DNA of 64,000 nucleotides from Orobanche coerulescens (Eukaryota; Streptophyta; Magnoliopsida; Lamiales; Orobanchaceae): positions 13,298,501 through 13,362,500 of the forward strand of contig CM065815.1 in NCBI GenBank assembly GCA_033398695.1, written 5' to 3'. Below, in pieces: positions 11,901 through 23,486 of this stretch. A program made the position numbers and the translations under genes. Each line of letters starts with the position of its first letter. The first letter of the stretch is position 1. The notes under the pieces were generated by a model. The model made no database searches and had not been told where the DNA came from. It worked only from the letters and a program-made list of their open reading frames with translations.

Positions 11901-14071
11901 TGTAACACCCCAAAAACCTTACGGGAGTATTACACGCCGTGGGCCCCACGCCGGAACCCACCAGGCTAAAAACCAATTACAAAAACGCCCAAAAAGGCCG
12001 ATGACGGTAGTATTTTCCAAAACTCACAAAATCATTTGAAAACACCAACCACCGTCAAGATAATCAAGGCCAAAAACTCGGTTAAGGGAATCGGTTTTCG
12101 AAATCAAACTCAGTTGGCATAAAGCCGAAAGCCATTTGAAAGAACTCACACAGCGGATAAAAATACAGTCGAAGATACATATACATCAATAATGATATAC
12201 ACAAACAGAATACACGATTCCCCAACAATATGCCATAGCCAGTATCGTCCGGAATCCTCGCTTCACGACCGCTACCATCAAAGTTCTCAATACCTGAAAA
12301 ACAAGTCCCTCAACGGGGTCAGCAATAATGCCCGACAAATAACCGCAAGTACATAAACATAAATATTCACATGTCATGCATCATGAGAATAATAACCTCA
12401 ACGATACACTTCCGGTAATCCAACGATTCTCATCAAAATCCCAATATCATGATAATACCACATAATACCTCAATACCGAATACTTTCCCGTACATAATCT
12501 TCTATGTACGATTGCCATAAAACATACCTCTATCCGGACTTCCTTCCGGAATGCATACCACATACCAAGAATATCCAAAATGACATCAACAATATCCGAA
12601 TACTACAATCTTCCCAAGATTGTCCAAGTATCTCAACAATCATCAACTGTGCATTCTAATCCTTTTAGAACATCACTGAACATTCGTCAATATGCAATAC
12701 AACATAAAATACTTATGAAATGTAAATGGAATTACTCATCAAAACATTACAACCGAACAAGTAAACACTTGCCTGGATACCAACATGACAAAACCAACAT
12801 CGAACTCATCGCCCTCGTCTACGAGCTCTTCAGCCCCGACTAGACGGAATCTACGGCCTTTCACCGCGGCAAAACGATTATACCTATTGGTTAATCAACC
12901 TAGAACAATAATCATATCAATAATCGAACCAACTTGGTAACAATGATCATAACATATTCAATCCGGAATTCAACCTCATATCAAGATTCATCTCATCTAA
13001 ATCAACCACTATCATCACTATGATTTAGAATACCATCTTAAATCAGTTAAACGAATCACCAAATCATCATAGTCATCATATGGCCTCAAGAACATCAAGA
13101 ACTCTATGATTCCATAATCATAATCAACATATTCAAAGCATATCATTATCTTCCTTCAACATAAACCTCATATATCCTCAAGAATCGCAATAACAACATC
13201 ATAATCATCTTCATACGAATCATTCATCAACTATAACATCAAAATTCCGAAACGAAAAGGAGAAATATCCAACATACCTCATAGAATATGGATAACACAA
13301 GAAATCACTTCAAGAATCAACAATAGTTCCATAACCAAGCTCTAATTCCATGATTCCAAGCTCACAATCATGTTAGAAGTGTTTAGAACACTCTTAGAAG
13401 TGAAGAGGGACGAGTTTTGGAGAGAAATATCTCAAACGATCGTGAGAGAAATGAAAGGCAACACTTCAATATATAAACTGCACTCTCATTACGTACGTAA
13501 GTGTCCTTTCTTAACGTACGTAACAACTTTAACGTACGTAATCCAAAATCCATAACGTACATAACCAACTCACTGTCTCATTCCGTGCAGTCCATTACGT
13601 ACGTAACCCATACCATATAACGTACGTAATATACCAGTTGACTTGCTACAGTACAATGGTCGTGTTACGTACGTAACACGTCCTGTATAACGTACGTAAC
13701 ACGTACGTTGACTCACCTGTCAACATCCTCTGCCGAAAGTTGCCGACACAGGGTCCCACCTGCCGACCAGGACTCGGTCCTGTCCGATGCCTTCGTTACG
13801 TACGTAATACCTTAGCCTTAACGTACGTAACCATGCCAATCTTACGTACGTAATCTCACCTTATTAACGTACGTAACAATTCCATACTTAGCCAATTTCA
13901 ACAACTCCTGTCCAAAGTCACGACATACCAAATACGAGCATACGACAAAATCAATACATATACTCAATTCAATAACATTATCAAACGTTCACAACGTCCT
14001 CGAGCATAATTAACCATCCACGATATCCAATATATAAACGAAAAATATATCCGAAAAATTGGGGTATTACA
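11901..14071 (-). repeat. T LTR, copy 1
   Basis: Sense ends TGTAATACCCC and GTGTTACA. TATA-like TTTATATAT in minus sense at about 13469-13478, with the palindrome array 13489-13876 upstream of it. Very similar to the two other copies. Confidence 0.93.
13489..13876 (-). repeat. Palindrome array TTACGTACGTAA in T LTR copy 1
   Basis: ACGTACGT cores start at 13491, 13514, 13532, 13555 (acgtacat), 13597, 13620, 13667, 13690, 13701, 13798, 13821, 13844 and 13867. The steps are 23, 18, 23; then pairs 23 apart; then a final group of 23, 23, 23. The same array is at 16326-16713 and 19160-19548 in the other LTR copies, with a few unit mutations. Confidence 0.95.
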
Positions 14072-14739
14072 CTCTACCCCCCTTAAAAATAAGTTTCGTC
14101 CTCGAAACTTGCAATAACTCGTACAAACAACATTTCAACGGAAAATCCAAAATCACCAAGATAACCAAGAATTATCGAATAATCCGAACAACATACTTAC
14201 AGGTCAGTGAAGACGAAGATCTCCCGTGATACTAGCATATGACACCATTTCAAAAATCTCGACACAACAAGAATGCCAAAACAGGAATAATCACAATTTG
14301 AAAACGATTGGTCTCCGCCAAAACCACAACAAGTTTAGAGCACTGTCGAGTTTTGTGGGATCTGTGACGCTGTGTCTCCTCACCTAAAGCGCATGAGCCT
14401 CTCCTTGTCACATGCACGTATCACCGGCGTTCCACTCCACATCGAAAGCCGCACATTGCACGTGCCTCGCACCGGCGTTCACTTCCCGATTGGAGCCGCA
14501 CATTGCACATGACTACGGCACCGGCGTTCACTCCCTGCCTCGTCGGTCTCGGAAACACCAACAATCCCCAAACCCACACATCACCATGACAGTACTCAGA
14601 AAATCACACAGAACCAAAACAACACAGTCCAAAATAGCCAGAAATCCAGATACACAAAAATCATGCAACTACCACACTGGTAGAGCCACATAACACACAT
14701 GCCCGGTTATCACAAAACCATGGGCTCTGATACCATATT
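14072..14739 (-). other. T internal region 1 (non-coding, with PBS and PPT)
   Basis: 668 bp. At its left end (the 3' end in sense) is a PPT, plus strand ctctaccccccttaaaaa, next to a hairpin aagtttcg/cgaaactt (14091-14110). At its right end is the PBS (gctctgatacca, 14724-14735). The middle has three caccggcgttc repeats (about 14429-14532). The open frames are short and show no retrotransposon motif. Confidence 0.85.
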
Positions 14740-16908
14740 TGTAACACCCCAAAAACCTTACGGGAGTATTACACGCCGTGGGCCCCGCGCCGGAACCCAC
14801 CAGGCTAAAAACCAATTACAAAACGCCTAAAAAGGCCGATGACGGTAGTATTTTCCAAAACTCACAAAATCATTTGAAAACACCAACCACTGTCAAGATA
14901 ATCAAGGCCAAAAACTCGGTTAAGGGAACCGGTTTTCGAAATCAAACTCAGTTGGCATAAAGCCGAAAGCCATTTGAAAGAACTCACACATCGGATAAAA
15001 ATACAGTCGAAGATACATATACATCAATAATGATATACACAAACAGAATACACGATTCCCCAACAATATGCCATAGCTAGTATCGTCCGGAATCCTCGCT
15101 TCACGACCGCTACCATCAAAGTTCTCAATACCTGAAAAACAAGTCCCTCAACGGGGTCAGCAATAATGCCCGACAAATCACCGCAAGTACATAAACATAA
15201 ATATTCACATGCCATGCATCATGAGAATAATAACCTCAACGATACACTTCTGGTAATCCAACGATTCTCATCAAAATCCCAATATCATGATAATACCACA
15301 TAATACCTCAATACCGAATACTTTCCCATACATAATCTTCTATGTACGATTGCCATAAAACATACCTCTATCCGGACTTCCTTCCGGAATGCATACCACA
15401 TACCAAGAATATCCAAAATGACATCAACAATATCCGAATACTACAATCTTCCCAAGATTGTCCAAGTATCTCAACAATCATCAAATGTGCATTCTAATCC
15501 TTTTAGAACATCACTGAACATTCGTCAATATGCAATACAACATAAAATACTTATGAAATGTAAATGGAATTACTCATCAAAACATTACAACCGAACAAGT
15601 AAACACTTGCCTGGATACCAACATGACAAAACCAACATCGAACTCATCGCCCTCGTCTACGAGCTCTTCAGCCCTGACTGGACGGAATCTACGGCCTTTC
15701 ACCGCGGCAAAACGATTATACCTATTGGTTAATCAACCTAGAACAATAATCATATCAACAATCGAACCAACTTGGTAGCAATGATCATAACATATTCAAT
15801 CCATAATTCAACCTCATATCAAGATTCATCTCATCTAAATCAACCACTATCATCACTATGATATAGAATACCATCTTAAATCGGTTAAACGAATCATCAA
15901 ATCATCATAGTCATCATATGGCCTCAAGAACATCAAGAACTCTATGATTCCATAATCATAATCAACATATTCAAAGCATATCATTATCTTCCTTCAACAT
16001 AAACCTCATATATCCTCAAGAATCGCAATAACAACATCATAATCATCTTCATACGAATCATTCATCAACTATAACATCAAAATTCCGAAATGAAAAGGAG
16101 AAATATCCAACATACCTCATAGAATATGGATAACACAAGAAATCACTTCAAGAATCAACAATAGTTCCATAACCAAGCTCTAATTCCATGATTCCAAGCT
16201 CACAATCATGTTAAAAGTGTTTAGAACACTCTTAGAAGTGAAGAGGGACGAGTTTTGGAGAGAAATATCTCAAAAGATCGTGAGAGAAATGAAAGGCAAC
16301 ACTTGATATATAAAGCGCACTCTCATTACGTACGTAAGTGTCCTTTCTTAACGTACGTAACAACTTTAACGTACGTAATCCAAAATCCATAACGTACGTA
16401 ACCAACTCACTGTCTCATTCCGTGCAGTCCATTACGTACGTAACCCATACCATATAACGTACGTAATATACCAGTTGACTTGCTACAGTATAATGGTCGT
16501 GTTACGTACGTAACACGTCCTGTATAACGTACGTAACACGTACGTTGACTCACTTGTCAACATCATCCGCCGAAAGTTGCCGACACAGGGTCCCACCTGC
16601 CGACCAGGACTCGGTCCTGTCCGATGCCTTCGTTACGTACGTAATACCTTAGCCTTAACGTACATAACCATGCCAATCTTACGTACGTAATCTCACCTTA
16701 TTAACGTCCGTAACAATTCCATACTTAGCCAATTTCAACAATTCCTGTCCAAAGTCACGACATACCAAATACGAGCATACGGCAAAATCAATACATATAC
16801 TCAATTCAATAACATTATCAAACGTTCACAACGTCCTCGAGCATAATTAACCATCCACGATATCCAATATATAAACGAAAAATATATCAGAATAATCGGG
16901 GTATTACA
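14740..16908 (-). repeat. T LTR, copy 2 (shared middle LTR)
   Basis: Full-length LTR in the middle of the tandem. Its palindrome array is at 16326-16713, with one unit mutated to acgtccgt. There is no TSD on either side of it, so it is shared by the two units rather than belonging to a separate insertion. Confidence 0.92.
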
Positions 16909-17576
16909 CTCTACGCCCCTTAAAAATAAGTTTAGTCCTCGAAACTTGCAATCACTAAATAAACAACATTTCAACGGAAAATCCAAAATCACCAAGAAAA
17001 CCAAGAATTATCGAATAATCCGAACAACATACTTACAGGTCAGTGAAGACGAAGATCTCCCGTGATACTAGCATATGACACCATTTCAAAAATCTCGACA
17101 CAACAAGAATGCCAAAACAGGAATAATCACAATTTGAAAACGATTGGTCTCCGCCAAGACCACAACAAGTTTAGAGAACTGTCGAGTTTTGTGGGATCTG
17201 TGACGCTGTGTCTCCTCACCTAAAGCGCATGAGCCGCTCCTTGTCACATGCACGTATCACCGGCGTTCCACTCCACATCGAAAGCCGCACATTGCACGTG
17301 CCTCGCACCGGCGTTCACTTCCCGATTGGAGCCGCACATTGCACATGACCACGGCACCGGCGTTCACTCCCTGCCTCGTCGGTCTCGGAAACACCAACAA
17401 TCCCCAAACCCACACATCACCACGGCGGTACTCGAGAAAATCACACAGAACCAAAACAACACAGTCCAAAATAGCCAGAAATCCAGATACACAAAAATCA
17501 CGCAACTACCACACTGGTAGAGCCACATAACACACATGCCCGGTTATCACAAAACCATGGGCTCTGATACCATATT
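16909..17576 (-). other. T internal region 2 (non-coding)
   Basis: Same 668-bp length and content as 14072-14739, including PBS and PPT. The pre-PPT hairpin has lost one arm match (tttagtcctcgaaac). This points to some decay since duplication. Confidence 0.85.
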
Positions 17577-19742
17577 TGTAACACCCCAAAAACCTTAGGG
17601 GAGTATTACACGTCGTGGGCCCCGCGCCGGAACCCACCAGGCTAAAAACCAATTACAAAACGCCCAAAAAGGCCGATGACGGTAGTATTTTCCAAAACTC
17701 ACAAAATCATTTGAAAACACCAACCACCGACAAGATAATCAAGGCCAAAAACTCGGTTAAGGGAATCGGTTTTCGAAATCAAACTCAGTTGGCATAAAGC
17801 CGAAAGCCATTTGAAAGAACTCACACAGCGGATAAAAATACAGTCGAAGATACATATACATCAATAATGATATACCAAAGCGAATACACGATTCCCAACA
17901 ATATGCCATAGCGATGTAAATCAGGAATCCTCGCTTCACGACCGCTACCATCAAAGTTCTCAATACCTGAAAAACAAGTCCCTCAACGGGGTCAGCAATA
18001 ATGCCCGACAAATAACCGCAAGTACATAAACATAAATATTCACATGCCATGCATCATGAGAATAATAACCTCAACGATACACTTCCGATAATCCAACGAT
18101 TCTCATCAAAATCCCAATATCATGATAATACCACATAATACCTCAATACCGAATACTTTCCCGTACATAATCTTCTATGTACGATTGCCATAAAACATAC
18201 CTCTATCCGGACTTCCTTCCGGAATGCATACCACATACCAAGAATATCCAAAATGACATCAACAATATCCGAATACTACAATCTTCCCAAGATTGTCCAA
18301 GTATCTCAACAATCATCAACTATGCATTCTAATCCTTTTAGAACATCACTGAACATTCGTCAATATGCAATACAACATAAAATACTTATGAAATGTAAAT
18401 GGAATTACTCATCAAAACATTACAACCGAACAAGTAAACACTTGCCTGGATACCAACATGACAAAACCAACATCGAACTCATCGCCCTCGTCTACGAGCT
18501 CTTGACCATTTGGGACGGAATCTACGGCCTTTCACCGCGGCAAAACGATTATACCTATTGGTTAATCAACCTAGAACAATAATCATATCAATAATCGAAC
18601 CAACTTGGTAACAATGATCATAACATATTCAATCCGGAATTCAACCTCATATCAAGATTCATTTCATCTAAATCAACCACTATCATCACTATGATTTAGA
18701 ATACCATCTTAAATCGGTTAAACGAATCATCAAATCATCATAGTCATCATATGGCCTCAAGAACATCAAGAACTCTATGATTCCATAATCATAATCAACA
18801 TATTCAAAGCATATCATTATCTTCCTTCAACATAAACCTCATATATCCTCAAGAATCGCAATAACAACATCATAATCATCTTTATACGAATCATTCATCA
18901 ACTATAACATCAAAATTCCGAAATGAAAAGGAGAAATATCCAACATACCTCATAGAATATGGATAACATAAGAAATCACTTCAAGAATCAACAATAGTTC
19001 CATAACCAAGCTCTAATTCCATGATTCCAAGCTCATAATCATGTTAGAAGTGTTTAGAAAACTCTTAGAAGTGAAGAGGGACGAGTTTTGGAGAGAAATA
19101 TCTCAAAGGATCGTGAGAGAAATGAAAGGCAACACTTCAATATATAAACTGCACTCTCATTACGTACGTAAGTGTCCTTTCTTAACGTACGTAACAACTT
19201 TAACGTACGTAATCCAAAATCCATAACGTACATAACCAACTCCTTTGTCTCATTCGTGCAGTCCATTACGTACGTAACCCATACCATATAACGTACGTAA
19301 TATACCAGTTGACTTGCTACAGTACAATGGTCGTGTTACGTACGTAACACGTCCTGTATAACGTACGTAACACGTACGTTGACTCACCTGTCAACATCCT
19401 CTGCCGAAAGTTGCCGACACAGGGTCCCACCTGCCGACCAGGACTCGGTCCTGTCCGATGCCTTCGTTACGTACGTTATACCTTAGCCTTAACGTACGTA
19501 ACCATGCCAATCTTACGTACGTAATCTCACCTTATTAACGTACGTAACAATTCCATACTTAGCCAATTTCAACAATTCCTGTCCAAAGTCACGACATACC
19601 AAATACGAGCATACGGCAAAATCAATACATATACTCAATTCAATAACATTATCAAACGTTCACAACGTCCTCGAGCATAATTAACCATCCACTATATCCA
19701 ATATATAAACGAAAAATATATCCGAAAAATCGGGGTATTACA
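17577..19742 (-). repeat. T LTR, copy 3 (5' LTR in sense)
   Basis: Full-length LTR, with its palindrome array at 19160-19548. It ends at 19742 and is followed by the right TSD tcccc (19743-19747). It carries its own small substitutions relative to copies 1 and 2. Confidence 0.92.
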
Positions 19743-19747
19743 TCCCC

Positions 19748-20148
19748 CACACTTAATGATAAACAATATCCTTATTGTGTAAAAAGAACAATGGAGTAAG
19801 GGTTTAAATAAGGCTTCCCTGTTTATGAAAGACGACGCTTTGCTCAAGCCTTTTTTTTTGGACCTGCAAGAAATAAGTGTGGCAAAACAACAAAAGAAAA
19901 TATATACCCGGAAGTATAACACAAACAACCTAGATGCGCTTCAAGAGAGTCCGAAGAGTCGCCTTACGCTGCCATCAATGCTTTTATTAAAAACAAACAG
20001 AAAAAGTACAGTAATAGAAATAACAATACATAAATCGTGGATAGATGCGCGTCAAGAGATCGAAAAGAAAACTCCTTAAGCTGCCATCATTTTCACGAAT
20101 TTTACACTCGCTAAAAAGTAAAAACAACAAGAGGGATGAAATGGGATA
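19748..20148 (-). other. AT1 region downstream of LOG
   Basis: About 400 bp between the LOG stop codon and insertion T. It contains two diverged copies of a unit starting agatgcgc(t/g)tcaagaga and ending (c/a)gctgccatcat (about 19932-19980 and 20043-20092). I see no coding sequence. Any LOG 3' UTR or polyadenylation site would be here, but none is clear. Confidence 0.55.
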
Positions 20149-20805
20149 TCAGAGGGAAAGGAATGTATCAATTTTGCGTTTCCGCACAGTGAAATCTTCC
20201 ATCCAAACAATATTAGCAAGAGCTAGGTCTGGTTCAGGAACAAATGCAATAAGTTTTTTGATCAGCTCTTCTAGTGGTGTTGCAACAACTATGATTCGTT
20301 TAGCACGCTCAGAAATAAAACCTTTTTTAGAAGAGTAGTTGATGAAAGATAGTAAACCATCGAAGAAACCATTGACATTTAGCAGACCTATTGGTTTCGT
20401 ATGAATATTTAGCTGGGCTCTGGTAACCACATGAAAAAGTTCCTCAAGAGTGCCAAAACCACCGGGAAGGGTGATAAAGGCATCAGCATTATTTATCATG
20501 TGAGTTATGCGGTCTTGCATATTCATAGCTCTGAACTCATCTCCAATGGTTGCTCCAGTGATTTTACTTTCAGCCAGAGGTTTTGGAATGATTCCCAACA
20601 CTTTTACTCCTTCCATATAGGCAGAAGCAGCAGCACGTCCCATTAATCCTAGACTTCCTCCTCCGTAAACTACATGAATGCATTTTTTTCCTAAGGTACG
20701 ACCCAAGTTGTGGGCTTCTTCAGTAAAGCAAGCCTCTTTCCCATGACTAGCTCCACCAAAAATGCAGATGGAGTTAAATATTTTTGTGAAAGATGATGAT
20801 TCCAT
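20149..20805 (-). CDS. LOG-family cytokinin riboside 5'-monophosphate phosphoribohydrolase, captured in AT1
   Basis: The ORF is intact and intronless, 218 codons, close to the usual plant LOG length of about 215. LOG enzymes cleave cytokinin nucleotides to free, active cytokinin and ribose 5-phosphate in the cytosol. Seen here: CIFGGAS near the N-terminus, GGGSLGLMG at 48-56, MQDR at 96-99 (catalytic Arg position), LPGGFGTLEE at 113-122 (signature PGGxGTxxE), and KPIGLLNV at 137-144. The ATG at 20805 is the first on the transcript side; the frame is open further upstream but begins with TTG. It is in AT1 sense orientation, between the cysteine-rich ORF and the 3' non-coding region. Plant LOG genes normally have several introns, so this is probably a captured cDNA. 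Substrate specificity cannot be judged. Confidence 0.92.
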   Translation of the reverse strand: MESSSFTKIFNSICIFGGASHGKEACFTEEAHNLGRTLGKKCIHVVYGGGSLGLMGRAAASAYMEGVKVLGIIPKPLAESKITGATIGDEFRAMNMQDRITHMINNADAFITLPGGFGTLEELFHVVTRAQLNIHTKPIGLLNVNGFFDGLLSFINYSSKKGFISERAKRIIVVATPLEELIKKLIAFVPEPDLALANIVWMEDFTVRKRKIDTFLSL

Positions 20806-20887
20806 TTTTTTGAAAAGAAAATTACTTAGAGAGAAAATGAAAAGAATACAAGTTTGAGGGATGCAGAAAAGAAACAACTGCAATGTT

Positions 20888-20896
20888 TATTTATAG
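20888..20896 (-). promoter_or_regulatory. TATA box candidate for the captured LOG gene
   Basis: Minus-strand CTATAAATA lies about 85 bp upstream of the LOG ATG. It is followed by a CT-rich stretch (tttcattttctctctaag in sense) that looks like a plant 5' UTR. This is a sequence match only; transcription is not shown. Confidence 0.5.
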
Positions 20897-21117
20897 ATGC
20901 AAAATAAAGTAGAAAGATTTATCAAATCTGTGACCGCGTTAATTGCGCTTCAACTACTCAATAGAATAATGAATGCATTTATTGCGTATCACATTTTTTA
21001 TTCAGAAAATCTAAAAAAATGACAAAAAGTAAAGATACTCACATGTATGTACAGTAGTTGTGATTGTGGCTCACATCTTCCTCTGATTTTACGTTCAGAA
21101 ACGGCTTAAACGCCTTC

Positions 21118-21664
21118 TTATGAGTCGGGGAGAAGCTTCCCATCCAATTTTCTTACAAATTGGCAAACAGGGTCTTTTAACGTCAGATTCCCAAGACGTT
21201 GTTCATATTCTGGTTTGAATTTATTCCACAAACATCGAATCCCATAATGTACGAGTCCACTAGGATGCGTGTCAAGAGAAATTTCGATATCATCTAAATT
21301 CTCCTTATTCAGACCATCCTTGATGAACTGAATTTTATCTTCTCTATTTGTGGAAGGAATTCCTAAAGATCGACATCTTGAATCACAGTTCCACCTAGCA
21401 CATTTGTAGCAAACGGCGATTTTCTTTGCTCGTCGTTTCTTGGCATATGAACTTTTTCCAAGCCCTGGTAAAAATCTAGTTGGTGTTTCCGTGAATTCAC
21501 CCGCTATTCTCACTTTGGCTTCAATAATGAATCGAATATCAAAAGGTATGCCGTTATTCATAAGAAACCTCATCCTTTCAACTCTGGCTTGGTAAAGTTT
21601 CAAAATGATTTTTTTTACTAAGAAAGGGAAATCTTTTTTCAATTGTTTTCAAAGTTTGTTCCAT
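21118..21664 (-). pseudogene. Cysteine-rich basic ORF in AT1, possibly related to plant-virus CRP
   Basis: I do not recognise this with certainty. The long frame (21642-21118, 174 codons) lacks an ATG until 21573. An ATG at 21664 lies in another frame, one base off, and the two would be linked only by a slip in the A8 run near 21610. Seen: a helical N-terminal part (KLYQARVERMRFLMNNGIPFD), then GKSSYAKKRRAKKI, then a putative zinc finger CYKCARWNCDSRC (C-x2-C-x4-C-x3-C), then RSLGIP and a charged C-terminal part. A small S/T-YA(R/K)xRRA basic box directly before a Cys cluster recalls the cysteine-rich nucleic-acid-binding proteins of carlaviruses, some of which suppress RNA silencing. That is a resemblance at motif level, not an established homology. 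It starts about 120 bp after the integrase stop. Confidence 0.5.
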
Positions 21665-21781
21665 AATTAAAATTAAAAAAAATATCTACAAAATCAGTTG
21701 TTGTGGGAAACTGAAAAATCCGACTTTACTAGCCACGGAGTACCGTTATCCGCCACTTGACCAGGCAAACACAATGGAGTA

Positions 21782-22719
21782 TTAATCCACAATATCGGGG
21801 TCCTTAAGAAGAATTTCTTCTACCTCAAAAGATTTTAATTCCAAATATGGTTTTAACCGTTGACCATTTACTTTGAAAATATTACCATTTTTTGGATTTT
21901 CAATTTCTACAGCTCCGTGAGGATAGACCGTATGAATAATAAATGGACCAGACCATCGTGAACGCAACTTGCCTGGAAATAATAACAAACGAGAGTTAAA
22001 AAGGACTTTTTGACCAGGAGAAAAAGTTTTTCTCAAAATGTGTTTATCATGAAAAAATTTCATTTTGTCCTTATATTTCCTTGCACAATCGTACGCATCA
22101 TTTATGATTTCTTCCAATTCATTTAGTTGAAGTTTCCTATGAATTCCAGCCATATCTAATGAAAAATTTAATCGTTTTATGGCCCAGTATGCTCTATGTT
22201 CCAATTCAACAGGCAAATGACATGATTTTCCAAAGACAGGCCTAAATGGAGACATTCCGATGGGAGTTTTAAAAGCAGTACGGTAAGCCCACAATGCATC
22301 ATTCAATCGCAAAGACCAATCTTTCCTTGTAGGATTAACAGTTTTTTCAAGAATATGCTTGATTTCTCTGTTTAAAATTTCAACTTGTCCACTTGTTTGA
22401 GGGTGATAAGGAGTAGCAACTTTATGTGTAACACCATATTTTTTAAATATATGATTCAAATTTATTACAAAAATGTTTTCCTCCATCACTTATAATTGCT
22501 CGTGGTGTTCCAAATCTGGAAAAAAATATTTTCTTTCAAAAATTTTACCACGACTTTGTGGTCATTTGTTTTGCAAGCAATTGCTTCTACCCATTTTGAA
22601 ACATAATCGACGGCCAGAAGGATGTAAAGATTGCCAAAAGAAATTGGAAAAGGTCCCATAAAATCTATGCCCCAAACATCAAATATTTCAATAATTAAAA
22701 TTGGGTTTAAAGGCATCAT
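21782..22719 (-). pseudogene. AT1 pol: integrase, broken
   Basis: The catalytic core begins [16 protein letters not shown] (first Asp) and continues [15 protein letters not shown]. The second acidic block falls at the break near 22490, where a frameshift or stop separates the two frames, so it is disrupted. The third block, [20 protein letters not shown], keeps its Glu. Then come the Athila-type signatures [16 protein letters not shown] and [18 protein letters not shown], and the C-terminal domain [20 protein letters not shown]. The family enzyme inserts element cDNA into the genome. There is no chromodomain, as expected for this lineage. Confidence 0.9.
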
Positions 22720-22739
22720 ATTTCTTTTAGAAATTCGAC

Positions 22740-23468
22740 CTAATCTTTGACATCTATCACATGTGCTGCAATATGAATGTGTATCTTTGAAAAGTGTTGG
22801 CCAATAAAAACCACATTGCAGAATTTTAGCAGTTGTTTTCTTTGAGCTAAAATGACCTCCACATGCATGATTATGACAAAAGGAAATGATATGATTTGAT
22901 CAGGACAATATTTGAACAAATATGGATCATCCCAAAAGAATTTTTTTACTTCGTTTAAAAATTTTGTTTTATCTTGATTATTCCAATGAGATGGCATGTT
23001 ACCAGTGACAAGATAATTGACAATGTCGGCATACCAAGGTATTTGAGAAACAGACATGAGTTGTTCATCAGGGAAAGTTTCATTAATGGGAGGTTCTTTA
23101 TCAGTAAAATTCACGATTAGCCTAGACAAATGATCAGCAACAACATTTTCAGCACCTTTTTTATCTCGAATTTCTAAGTCAAACTCTTGTAACAATAGAA
23201 TCCAACGGATCAAGCGAGGTTTAGCATCTTTCTTAGAAAGAAGATATTTTAATGCAGCATGATCAGAGTAAATTATGACTTTCGAACCAATCAAGTAAGG
23301 TCGAAATTTGTCTAAGGCAAAAACGACTGCAAGCAATTCTTTTTCAGTTGTAGAATAATTTAATTGGGCATCATTTAGAGTTCTGCTTGCATAATATATT
23401 ACAGTTGGCAATTTATTTTCTCTTTGACCCAATACTACACCGACGGCATAGTCGGATGCATCGCACAT
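22740..23468 (-). pseudogene. AT1 pol: RNase H and integrase zinc-binding region
   Basis: RNase H begins [14 protein letters not shown] (first catalytic Asp). [27 protein letters not shown] follows with the Glu, then [12 protein letters not shown] and DHLSRL. The C-terminal part is the linker to integrase ([34 protein letters not shown]). The HHCC zinc region of integrase, at about 22900-22745, is in a shifted frame. The domain removes RNA from the RNA/DNA hybrid during reverse transcription. Confidence 0.9.
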
Positions 23469-23486
23469 TATTTCAAAAGGAAGATT

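Larger units (their letters stand above)
11901..19742 (-). mobile_element. T: three-LTR tandem of a non-coding gypsy-type element
   Basis: The structure is LTR-internal-LTR-internal-LTR: LTRs at 11901-14071, 14740-16908 and 17577-19742, and 668-bp internal segments at 14072-14739 and 16909-17576. One TSD, tcccc (11896-11900 and 19743-19747), flanks the whole tract. No gag or pol is present. An iMet-type PBS and a PPT preceded by an AAGTTTCG/CGAAACTT hairpin match the chromoviruses A and B, which are the likely source of mobilising proteins. T lies in the 3' non-coding part of AT1. Confidence 0.93.

Noticed and set aside
20806..20883. N-terminal extension of LOG (26 residues, hydrophobic)
   Set aside because: The frame is open but starts with TTG, not ATG, and it overlaps the likely 5' UTR; the ATG at 20805 gives the normal LOG N-terminus.
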